DNA of 6,853 bases. Source: an uncultured Bacillota bacterium (GTDB taxonomy: Bacteria; Bacillota; Clostridia; Peptostreptococcales; Anaerovoracaceae). Below are positions 1-6,109 of the stretch, in pieces. Each line of letters begins with the position of its first letter. Positions within the stretch are counted from its first letter, which is position 1. Under the pieces are notes generated by a model. That model saw only the letters and a list, made by a program, of their open reading frames with translations. It was not told the DNA's origin and made no database searches. The DNA lies in contig CAMJRV010000127.1 in the NCBI GenBank assembly GCA_946408315.1, positions 1 through 6,853 on the forward strand. Direction: 5' to 3'. The translations under genes and the position numbers were made by a program.

Positions 1-1074
1 GGCCATAGCAGTCTTGATCTTGTCGTAGGACCGCTTCGCCTGGGAAAATTCTTTGATCAGATTGAAGAACTGGTAGTCGTTGTTGACCGCCTGCCCCATG
101 ATCTCCTCGATCACCCGGTAGAACAATCCGTTTACCGGTGTGACGACGACCTCGATATCGCCGGTACCCAAATCCATACTGCTGACCTCTATGGCCTGCA
201 CGACGCTTCCGTCCTCCAGCGAATTGATGCTGTTTGCGATGTCTCGAATATTATCGAAGGTTTTGCTCCACTCTCTGATATTATTGATCAGTGTTTCCTT
301 GATCCAGTGGTCGTTTGGAAGCCCCTCGATAAAGCCCGGAAGGTTAAACTTGATCTGGGCTGCCGGGAATTCGTAGAGGGTTTCACTGAGGATCTTCGTC
401 AGCGTCTGATAATTCATCCTCGCACAGTTTGCCGCGATGACGGGAACGCCGTATTTTTCTTCGAGAAGGCTTCTCATCTCCTGGGCAATCTCGCCTTCCG
501 GCGCGGTGGAATTGAGCACGACGACAAAAGGTTTATTCAGCTCCTTCAATTCCCTGACGACTCTTTCCTCTGCCGGCAGGTAGCTGTCTCTCTCGATTTC
601 TCCGATAGACCCGTCAGTCGTAACGACGATCCCGATGGTGGAATGGTCGGCAATCACCTTTCTCGTTCCGATTTCGGCGGCCTCTTCAAACGGAATCCGC
701 TGTTCCTGCCACGGCGTATTCACCATGCGCGCCTTTCCTTCTTCCTGATGGCCAAGAGCGCTTTTCACCATATATCCAACGCAGTCCACCATGCGCACTT
801 TGAAATTGATATTGCCCGGAAGTTCCAGGGTTACCGCTTCCGCCGGTACAAATTTCGGTTCCGTCGTCGTTATGGTCCGGCCCGCTCCGCTTTGCGGAAG
901 TTCGTCGATGACACGTTCCTTCACGTATTGATTCGTGACATTCGGAATGACGAGCAGATCCATAAACCGTTTGATAAAAGTCGATTTTCCCGTCCTGACC
1001 GGCCCCACGACCCCTACATAAATGTCCCCCTGAGTTCTCTCAGCTATGCTTTCATATATATTTAGGTTTTCCAA
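1..1074 (-). CDS. spoIVA: Stage IV sporulation protein A (spore coat basement-layer ATPase), C-terminus cut by window edge
   Basis: SpoIVA polymerises with ATP hydrolysis on the mother-cell face of the forespore to form the platform on which the spore coat is built. The visible 358 residues align by eye with the N-terminal three quarters of Bacillus subtilis SpoIVA (about 492 residues). The Walker A segment GPVRTGKST is at residues 24-32, placing its lysine at 30 as in B. subtilis. The threonine-rich TITTTEPKF (67-75) matches the sensor-threonine region, and VDCVGY (96-101) is the Walker B-like strand. Blocks such as NTPW, EAAEIGTRKVI and STIGIVVTTDG are also conserved. The start is TTG at 1074-1072: it lies 6 nt after GGAGGAGGTT, gives the B. 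subtilis-like N-terminus (IAERTQGDIY), and no ATG serves this frame there. The reading frame runs unbroken to base 1, so the missing C-terminus is an edge effect. Expected expression is in the mother cell under sigma-E. Identity is nearly certain. Confidence 0.97.
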   Translation of the reverse strand, partial: MENLNIYESIAERTQGDIYVGVVGPVRTGKSTFIKRFMDLLVIPNVTNQYVKERVIDELPQSGAGRTITTTEPKFVPAEAVTLELPGNINFKVRMVDCVGYMVKSALGHQEEGKARMVNTPWQEQRIPFEEAAEIGTRKVIADHSTIGIVVTTDGSIGEIERDSYLPAEERVVRELKELNKPFVVVLNSTAPEGEIAQEMRSLLEEKYGVPVIAANCARMNYQTLTKILSETLYEFPAAQIKFNLPGFIEGLPNDHWIKETLINNIREWSKTFDNIRDIANSINSLEDGSVVQAIEVSSMDLGTGDIEVVVTPVNGLFYRVIEEIMGQAVNNDYQFFNLIKEFSQAKRSYDKIKTAMA

Positions 1075-1080
1075 TTCTAT

Positions 1081-1090
1081 AACCTCCTCC
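1081..1090 (-). promoter_or_regulatory. Strong ribosome binding site of spoIVA
   Basis: On the minus strand this reads GGAGGAGGTT, a near-perfect match to the 16S rRNA 3' end, ending 6 nt before the TTG start of spoIVA. It decides the TTG start, because no other start codon in frame has such a site. The same bases form one arm of a possible hairpin with 1126-1135. Confidence 0.85.
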
Positions 1091-1106
1091 GATTTTCATT
1101 CCACCC

Positions 1107-1120
1107 ATTGTCTGTACAAT
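1107..1120. repeat. Small palindrome ATTGT-N4-ACAAT upstream of spoIVA
   Basis: The plus strand reads ATTGT, a 4-base spacer, then ACAAT, a perfect 5-bp inverted repeat. It sits in the loop of the larger leader stem and just downstream of the proposed -10. It could be a minor RNA hairpin or a protein site. The minus strand ACAGACAATG partly resembles the SpoIIID consensus WWRRACARNY (8 of 10 positions), but that is too weak to call an operator. Confidence 0.3.
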
Positions 1121-1146
1121 ATATTAGAGGAGGTCTTTTTTTATTC
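1118..1146 (-). promoter_or_regulatory. Candidate sigma-E-type promoter of spoIVA
   Basis: The minus strand has GAATAAA (1146-1140), a 14-bp spacer, then AATATATT (1125-1118). Against the sigma-E consensus recalled for B. subtilis (KMATATT about 14 bp from CATACANT), each half matches five of seven informative bases. Transcription would start near 1111-1108, about 35 nt before the TTG start and downstream of the anti-Shine-Dalgarno arm. spoIVA is a known sigma-E gene, so such a promoter is expected in this gap. The stretch is AT-rich and the match imperfect, so the exact placement is tentative. Confidence 0.38.
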
Positions 1147-1176
1147 ATAAATTTTCAGGCAAGTTCCTTCATACCG

Positions 1177-3741
1177 TCAGCCGCCGACTGCTTCATCATA
1201 CAGCTTGTCCATTTCTTCCTCTACATTCACCAGTCCGTTCCTGACAAGATGAACGAAGATCGGCACCAGGACGGGGTCAAACTGACGCCCCGCTCCATCC
1301 TCCAGGATCTGAAGGGCCTCTTCCACAGGCACGGGATCTTTATAGCTCCTTTTGGAAGTCATAGCGTCGAAGGAATCCGCAATACAGAGCATCCGCGCGG
1401 AGATCGGAATATCTTCCTTTGCAATGCGCCTCGGATAGCCTGTTCCGTCGTAACGCTCATGATGGCCGATCACTGCCGGAATTACATAATCCAGAGATGG
1501 CAGGTGCTTGATAATTCCGATGGAATTCTCCACGTGACTCTTGATCAATTCATATTCTTCCGCGTTCAGCTTTTCGGCCTTGTTGAGGATATGTTCCGGT
1601 ATGCCGATCTTGCCGATATCGTGGAGTAGCGCCGCTTCCTTGATAATCCTCACATAGTCCTCATCCATACCGTAGGCGTAGGCGAGCTTCGTCGCATAAT
1701 AGGCAACCCGCTTGGAGTGGTTGAAGGTATAGTGGTCCTTGGCGTCGATCGCCGCCGTCAGAGCGTAGATCGTCGGCGCATAGCTCGCATAGATATCCGC
1801 CTGATTGTCCTCTTCCGCGCGTTCCGGCTGTTCTCCCGGCTCTTTCTTTTCGACAGAGCAGGACAGGATCAGGTTCTTTCCTTTTCTCTTTGCGTGATAT
1901 ACGGCCATATCCGCGTTGTCGATCAGCTGCTTCACCGTGCTGGCGGAATGGGGAATCGCGCAGATACCGCCGCTGACGGTAAGCACCTTCAGAGTATAAT
2001 CCTTCGCCCGCTTGTTCATATTGAGAATCTGTTTCCGGATATTTTCAGCCAGCGTCTTCGCCGCCAGGATATCGTACATCGGCAGGATGACAGCGAACTC
2101 CTTTCCGCCGTACCGCGCCACGTAGCCGTTGCCGCCCACGGTAGCCCGTATGATCTGGGAGACCCGCTGCAATGCGACATCCCCCTCCTTATTTCCGTAA
2201 AGCTGGTTATACAGCTTAAAATCGTCAATATTCAGAATGATCAGAGCCAGAGAATGGTCCATGTTCTTCTCATAGACCTCATTGATCGTCTCATAGAAGT
2301 ATTTGCGGTTCAGCAGTCCGGTAAGCTCGTCGGTCCTGGCTTCGTAATAAACCTTTTCATAGAGCTTGGAGTTTTTCACAGCGATGGAGCCGATAGAATC
2401 TACCGAAGCAAGAAAGCTCAGGTCATCGAAGGTGAAACCGCCTCCTTTTTCCTTGCCGGTAAGAAAGACGATGCCGATCAGCTCGTCCTCGTTTTTCAGC
2501 GGCGCCAGGCATTCGATATCCAGATCGCTCAGCTGCCGTTTCTCCGTCTCCCACATGGATTTATACGCCATGGTCCGCTTGAAATCCCTCATCAGAAGGC
2601 ATTCGCCATGCTCGGTAAGCCACAGGACCAGAGGGTTGTCCTTCTGAAGCACAAAACTCATATACGCCAGGGAGCTGTTGCTGTGGGCGATGCTGTACTC
2701 CCCGGTTTTTCCGTCGGCAACGCATACGTATACCTTTTTCACTCCGATGGTGCTCTGGATGACGCCGACGAGTTCCTCCAGAATCTCGTCGATATGCAGG
2801 CTCTTGGAAACGGAATAGCTGAATTTTTTCAGATTCTCCGCCCGCATGATCTCTTCTTTAATAAAAACGTTATCGATAAACTTCTTGATTCCATGATAGA
2901 TCAACAAAATCGCCAGCGTAAACAGTACGGAAATAATCAGCACATCATACGCTTCAAACCGGCTGAGATAGTCGTGGATCGTCTGTTCCATGAATTGAAT
3001 CGCATTGGCAAAGATCAGCATCGCGAGGGCCAGGGTGATGAAATAGCAGATTCCCCTGGAAACCAGCAGAGTGAGCTTGAACAATCTCCGCTTATACAGC
3101 GCGTAGAAAATACAAAAGGCGTTGACAACTCCAGAAAGCACGTCGGTCGGGAATCCCCGAAAAATGGAAAACATGACAAATAAATGGCCGATGAACAAGG
3201 CCATGATACCGACGACGATGGGAGTAAACTGTTTTCGAATCAGTTCGTTGTTCCTGCTGCTTTTGACGATGGCATAGACCACATGAAGGGCGATCGCGGC
3301 AAAAAAGACGAAGAGAATTCCTGCCGCCCATGTCGGGTGATATACAAACCGAAGCTCCACTCCCGCCAACTGCAGTCTCGGAGGGGCCAGCAGCGCGCCG
3401 GTCGCGATATTGACCGCGTTGACCGCCACAAAGAGCAGGAGCCATATCTTATCAACATAGCTCTTCTTTATGCCGACGAAGTCTTTCACAAAGTGAATGA
3501 GGGCAACCGGAAGCAGCGTCAAACCGACGATGGATATGTCGTACCAGAATTCTATGGAAGGCCACAGCAGCATCCGCATGCAGAAGGAGCCTCCGGTCCA
3601 TAGGATCATGGCGCTCAGAACAACAAGAAACGAGTTGATCAGCTTCGTCTTCTTCGCCGCCACAAATGCGAGCAGCAGAAAAATATAGCAGATCAGGGCG
3701 GTGATCGGTACTGCGATGAAATTGCCAATCAAAAATGCCAC
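1177..3741 (-). CDS. Membrane receptor with GAF, degenerate GGDEF and HD-GYP domains (probable c-di-GMP phosphodiesterase)
   Basis: The protein has 854 residues. About nine hydrophobic segments (roughly 7-29, 34-53, 66-85, 98-118, 137-160, 173-195, 200-216, 229-249, 265-284) resemble the 7TM receptor region of some histidine kinases plus two more helices. A GAF-like domain follows (about 305-460). The GGDEF domain (471-630) has DELTGLLNR but carries N504 for the first metal Asp and GGKEF (545-549) instead of GG(D/E)EF, so cyclase activity is unlikely; N512 and D521 are kept. The HD-GYP domain (about 655-840) looks complete: H675, H707-D708, H735, H760-H761, DGTGYP (765-770) and D789. HD-GYP enzymes hydrolyse c-di-GMP. 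The start is GTG at 3741, only five codons after an in-frame stop; TTG at 3732 is an alternative with better spacing from AGGGGG. It overlaps the GH3 gene by 13 bp, suggesting translational coupling. The ligand is unknown. Confidence 0.93.
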   Translation of the reverse strand: MAFLIGNFIAVPITALICYIFLLLAFVAAKKTKLINSFLVVLSAMILWTGGSFCMRMLLWPSIEFWYDISIVGLTLLPVALIHFVKDFVGIKKSYVDKIWLLLFVAVNAVNIATGALLAPPRLQLAGVELRFVYHPTWAAGILFVFFAAIALHVVYAIVKSSRNNELIRKQFTPIVVGIMALFIGHLFVMFSIFRGFPTDVLSGVVNAFCIFYALYKRRLFKLTLLVSRGICYFITLALAMLIFANAIQFMEQTIHDYLSRFEAYDVLIISVLFTLAILLIYHGIKKFIDNVFIKEEIMRAENLKKFSYSVSKSLHIDEILEELVGVIQSTIGVKKVYVCVADGKTGEYSIAHSNSSLAYMSFVLQKDNPLVLWLTEHGECLLMRDFKRTMAYKSMWETEKRQLSDLDIECLAPLKNEDELIGIVFLTGKEKGGGFTFDDLSFLASVDSIGSIAVKNSKLYEKVYYEARTDELTGLLNRKYFYETINEVYEKNMDHSLALIILNIDDFKLYNQLYGNKEGDVALQRVSQIIRATVGGNGYVARYGGKEFAVILPMYDILAAKTLAENIRKQILNMNKRAKDYTLKVLTVSGGICAIPHSASTVKQLIDNADMAVYHAKRKGKNLILSCSVEKKEPGEQPERAEEDNQADIYASYAPTIYALTAAIDAKDHYTFNHSKRVAYYATKLAYAYGMDEDYVRIIKEAALLHDIGKIGIPEHILNKAEKLNAEEYELIKSHVENSIGIIKHLPSLDYVIPAVIGHHERYDGTGYPRRIAKEDIPISARMLCIADSFDAMTSKRSYKDPVPVEEALQILEDGAGRQFDPVLVPIFVHLVRNGLVNVEEEMDKLYDEAVGG

Positions 3742-5375
3742 CCCCTGTTCATATCATAGTCCTCCTTTTGCAGCGCAAGCAATTCCATCACTTCATAAGG
3801 AGACGGATTGATATTCCGGATTGTCTTCCCTTTCTGTCTTTCGTATTCTTCAAAGGTTCCGCATTTCAGAATGGTGATCTCAAGGGGTTCCATTCCAAGA
3901 ATCCGTTTCAGATCTTTATAGTCATTGTCTACATATTTAAAATATACGCTCAAATGCTCACGTAAAATATCTTTCGTAACCGCGTTCGTCGAAAGGGACT
4001 CCCGTTTCATCTCCACATACATATGAAGCAGCGGACGGGACTGTTTGTTATATTCCTTTATGGCGATCCAGTTTTGGATCGGAAGGTTGGACAGATCGAC
4101 CACATCCCGGATGCAGTTTTCCGAAATGCGAGTAAATCCGGCGATGTCAATAATCGTCGGAATCCTGTCCACATATTTGAAGCGCGGTATTTTGATCTTA
4201 TCGGCGCTGCTCTCCAGTCCGACGCAGCGGTATATGTCGCCGACGCGGTATCTGACAAAAGCGCCGCCCTTTAAAACAGACACGACCAGCTCGTACTTTT
4301 CATCGGGCATCACTTCGTTCATCAGATAGGTTTTCGGCTGATACTCCGGATCGTCCAGACTCTTATTCATCTCAGATTCGGGGATAAACTCATAGAAGCA
4401 GGAGTCCGGGAAGAAGTAGAGGCCGTCTCTCGTCCAGGTTTCCGTGCCGATGACGCCCGGTTCCGTTCCGGCGAACATTTCCATCGGGCGAATGCCCCAC
4501 AAGTCCTCCAGATCGTTTTTATAGTATTCATTATCCGTCCCGACGATCATGAGGCCCTTCAGCCGGAACAGATCCTTCGGTTTCAGATCCCGGTTTTCCT
4601 TTTTGCAGTTGTATTTCGCCCGCATGAACCGGAACAGCATGGACGGGGGATATTGAAACAGTTTTCCTGCGCCTTTCTCTTCCTTTTTCGATTTGCCGCC
4701 ACTCATGGAGCTCAGGCTGAGGCTTACGTAATAAGTGACGCTTCCGAGGCCGAAAAAGTAATCGATCCCTTTTCGGAGTCCCAATTTAAACCCCTTTTTG
4801 TTCCGCTCGGAGAATGACATTTTAACGGCCTCCTTGACCGGAGGCAGAAATTCGATCCCGATTTCCTCGTTCAGCAAAAGCGGAAAAATACCGGTGGCAT
4901 ACGGAAGCGGAGCCAATCCGTAAAGAAAGGTGTCGGTACTTTTTATATTGAAATTACCCCTTTCGGAGCTTGTTCCAAAAACCATGCAGGCAAGCATGTT
5001 AGTCTTATATGTATCGAGCATACTCCTGGAGTATGGCGCCACCTTGATGGGGTTCTTTCCGCCCTCCCAAGTGGTCTGAATCCAGATCAGCGGCTTGTCC
5101 GGAAGCATATCCTCCTGCTTCTGGAGGAGGATATCGGCATAATCGCCGTATGTGGTCAGCGGTACCTGCCGGCGAAATTCGTCGATCGTCTCCGGCTTTT
5201 TCCCGTCCAGCATATATTTTCCCAGCCCCGAATTGCTCCACAGTGAGATCTGTTCCAGCATCAGGCGGTTTTGTATCTTCATATACCCTTCCATATCAAG
5301 ATCCAGAAAGCCGCAATATTCTTTCCATATGGCGCTGGGCTGCAGGTTATTCAATTTTTCTTCAAATCTCACCAA
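3729..5375 (-). CDS. GH3-family adenylate-forming enzyme (probable acyl-acid amido synthetase)
   Basis: GH3 proteins, best known from plant hormone metabolism, activate a carboxylic acid with ATP and pass the acyl group to an amine, usually an amino acid. The bacterial substrate here is unknown. The 548 residues fit the family length. Family-like blocks appear in order: a phosphate-binding-loop-like TTWEGGKNPIKVAPYS (101-116); AGTEPGVIG (302-310), in place of the usual (Y/F)GASEG; a YEFIP block (328-332); YELVV (361-365); YRVGDIYRCVG (376-386), with D380 as the likely ribose-binding Asp; a YVDRIP segment (401-406); and a C-terminal GTFEEY (506-511). The first motif lacks the usual SSGT(T/S) lead. 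A lysine-rich loop lies at about 228-238. No signal peptide or clear membrane helix is seen, so it is probably cytosolic. Start: TTG at 5375 or GTG at 5372; the GAAGG site fits GTG slightly better. It follows the methyltransferase gene by 12 bp. Family is well supported, substrate not. Confidence 0.87.
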   Translation of the reverse strand: MVRFEEKLNNLQPSAIWKEYCGFLDLDMEGYMKIQNRLMLEQISLWSNSGLGKYMLDGKKPETIDEFRRQVPLTTYGDYADILLQKQEDMLPDKPLIWIQTTWEGGKNPIKVAPYSRSMLDTYKTNMLACMVFGTSSERGNFNIKSTDTFLYGLAPLPYATGIFPLLLNEEIGIEFLPPVKEAVKMSFSERNKKGFKLGLRKGIDYFFGLGSVTYYVSLSLSSMSGGKSKKEEKGAGKLFQYPPSMLFRFMRAKYNCKKENRDLKPKDLFRLKGLMIVGTDNEYYKNDLEDLWGIRPMEMFAGTEPGVIGTETWTRDGLYFFPDSCFYEFIPESEMNKSLDDPEYQPKTYLMNEVMPDEKYELVVSVLKGGAFVRYRVGDIYRCVGLESSADKIKIPRFKYVDRIPTIIDIAGFTRISENCIRDVVDLSNLPIQNWIAIKEYNKQSRPLLHMYVEMKRESLSTNAVTKDILREHLSVYFKYVDNDYKDLKRILGMEPLEITILKCGTFEEYERQKGKTIRNINPSPYEVMELLALQKEDYDMNRGWHF

Positions 5376-5387
5376 ATCGCCTTCTTT

Positions 5388-5954
5388 CTATGATCGGAAA
5401 GTCTCCACACAGCGCTTCAAGCTCCGGCAGGTCGGTATTAAAAAGGGTGTCGTACGTTTATATTCACCGTAGTCAGGAAAGGTCTTCATGAAAATCCACC
5501 GATCCTGAAGGATGATGTAAGCCACATTGAAAAGGCTGAAAAGGATTCCGGCCGTCAACAGCAGGGCCCCCGGCCACGCAAGCCAGAGGGAGAGGTAAAA
5601 CCCGATGAACCAGAGTACGCCGGGATGCCTGCTCAGGGCGTAAAATCCTGCCGTACAGGTCTTGGGCGGTTCTGTTGAGTTGATATAAGTGGTCTGAAAC
5701 GGGATGGCAAAGAACAGCGTGTATAGAAGCAGGATCAGAAACAGGAACGCCGCCAGCAAAAAAACCGGAGTCCTGAACGGATACCACAGCCCACCCCTGA
5801 TTGCCGAGGAAACGATCCCCCCCGTCGATATGAGCAACAAAAGACACCCGGCAAAAAAACCGCACCGGAGCAGCCTGTAATCTGCAGTAACGCTGTTGAT
5901 GTCGTATACGATAAAGAAAAGAAATGCCAGGCAACCTATGATGATATAAGACAT
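5388..5954 (-). CDS. Membrane methyltransferase-like protein (isoprenylcysteine/phospholipid methyltransferase type)
   Basis: The 188-residue protein is mostly hydrophobic, with about five membrane segments (roughly 1-17, 32-50, 63-84, 112-127, 129-149). Its C-terminal half has the signature of small integral-membrane S-adenosylmethionine methyltransferases of the ICMT/PEMT type: SRHPGVLWFIGFYLSL (108-123), then a DYGEYKRTTPFLIP block (161-174). The usual acidic pair before that block is QD (150-151) rather than EE, so activity or substrate may be unusual. The substrate could be a carboxylate, a lipid amine or another lipid-like acceptor; nothing in the sequence decides this. I place the start at ATG 5954, which begins the first membrane helix and has AAAGG at 5969-5965 and GGAG at 5960-5957. 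A TTG 16 codons upstream is in frame but poorly supported. It is the first gene of the tight trio with GH3 and HD-GYP, so a linked role is likely. Confidence 0.78.
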   Translation of the reverse strand: MSYIIIGCLAFLFFIVYDINSVTADYRLLRCGFFAGCLLLLISTGGIVSSAIRGGLWYPFRTPVFLLAAFLFLILLLYTLFFAIPFQTTYINSTEPPKTCTAGFYALSRHPGVLWFIGFYLSLWLAWPGALLLTAGILFSLFNVAYIILQDRWIFMKTFPDYGEYKRTTPFLIPTCRSLKRCVETFRS

Positions 5955-6019
5955 ATCTCCGTTTCCTTTCGTAAATGAGAGACTCCGGCTCACAACCTTC
6001 AAAACGAGGCATCATTTTC

Positions 6020-6048
6020 ACATTACCATTATTTCAGACAGTTTTCAA
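6020..6048 (-). promoter_or_regulatory. Candidate housekeeping promoter for the methyltransferase-GH3-HD-GYP trio
   Basis: The minus strand has TTGAAA (6048-6043, five of six consensus bases), a 17-bp spacer, then TAATGT (6025-6020), preceded by a TG extended -10 element at 6028-6027. The -10 keeps the key first, second and last bases but misses the middle three. Transcription would start near 6013, giving a leader of about 58 nt. It lies in the only sizeable gap upstream of the trio. AT-rich DNA yields such matches by chance, and readthrough from miaB is an alternative. Confidence 0.35.
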
Positions 6049-6081
6049 TATAATTCCACAAATAGTTGAATTTTTTGCCAG

Positions 6082-6108
6082 ATTTATCATCGACGTTTTT
6101 TGATAAAT
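6082..6108. repeat. AT-rich inverted repeat just downstream of miaB
   Basis: ATTTATCA (6082-6089) and TGATAAAT (6101-6108) are perfect 8-bp inverted arms separated by 11 bases, beginning 1-2 bases after the miaB stop. As RNA this gives a weak hairpin with one G-C pair. On the minus strand no U-run follows directly (a run of six A follows instead), so it is not a typical intrinsic terminator. It may be a processing or 3'-end hairpin, a protein site, or chance in AT-rich DNA. Confidence 0.4.
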
Positions 6109-6109
6109 T

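Larger units (their letters stand above)
1081..1135 (-). promoter_or_regulatory. Possible Shine-Dalgarno-sequestering stem in the spoIVA leader
   Basis: In minus-strand RNA, bases 1135-1126 (GACCUCCUCU) can pair with 1090-1081 (GGAGGAGGUU). This gives eight Watson-Crick pairs, six of them G-C... or C-G when the inner CUCC block is counted with the flanking CC, and a G-U pair at each end. The loop is 35 nt (1125-1091), and part of it can form a smaller hairpin. The pairing covers the whole Shine-Dalgarno sequence of spoIVA. It would form only in transcripts beginning upstream of 1135, for example readthrough from the HD-GYP gene. The complementarity is seen directly; regulation is inference, since purine-rich ribosome sites can meet pyrimidine-rich complements by chance. 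Confidence 0.45.

Noticed and set aside
307..1065. Open frame of 252 codons on the plus strand
   Set aside because: Antisense to spoIVA, whose conservation is unmistakable; no motif of its own and no credible ribosome site.
1107..1114. CAGACAAT on the minus strand as a sigma-E -10 element
   Set aside because: It matches the -10 consensus well, but the bases 14-15 bp upstream (AGACCTCC) bear no likeness to the -35. The slightly upstream pair GAATAAA/AATATATT is better balanced.
1082..1142. Plus-strand hairpin followed by seven T, like an intrinsic terminator
   Set aside because: The stem is 8 bp around a very long loop and no plus-strand gene ends here. The T-run is the complement of an A-run in the spoIVA leader, so the minus-strand reading as a ribosome-site-masking stem seems more relevant.
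1717..3183. Open frame of 488 codons on the plus strand
   Set aside because: It lies wholly antisense to the GAF, GGDEF and membrane regions of the well-supported receptor gene, has a Q/H/R/D-rich composition typical of reverse-frame shadows, and shows no family motif.
5955..6002. Longer methyltransferase starting at TTG 6002
   Set aside because: It would add 16 polar residues before the first membrane helix with no better ribosome site; ATG 5954 fits the protein family and site spacing.
5955..6019. c-di-GMP riboswitch in the trio leader
   Set aside because: Considered because the operon encodes a c-di-GMP enzyme. The leader is short and shows neither the paired-stem layout nor the conserved blocks I associate with GEMM-type riboswitches.
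5473..6021. 182-codon minus-strand frame overlapping the methyltransferase
   Set aside because: It is a different frame over the same DNA, lacks the membrane pattern and RHP motif, and begins at a GTG without a good ribosome site.
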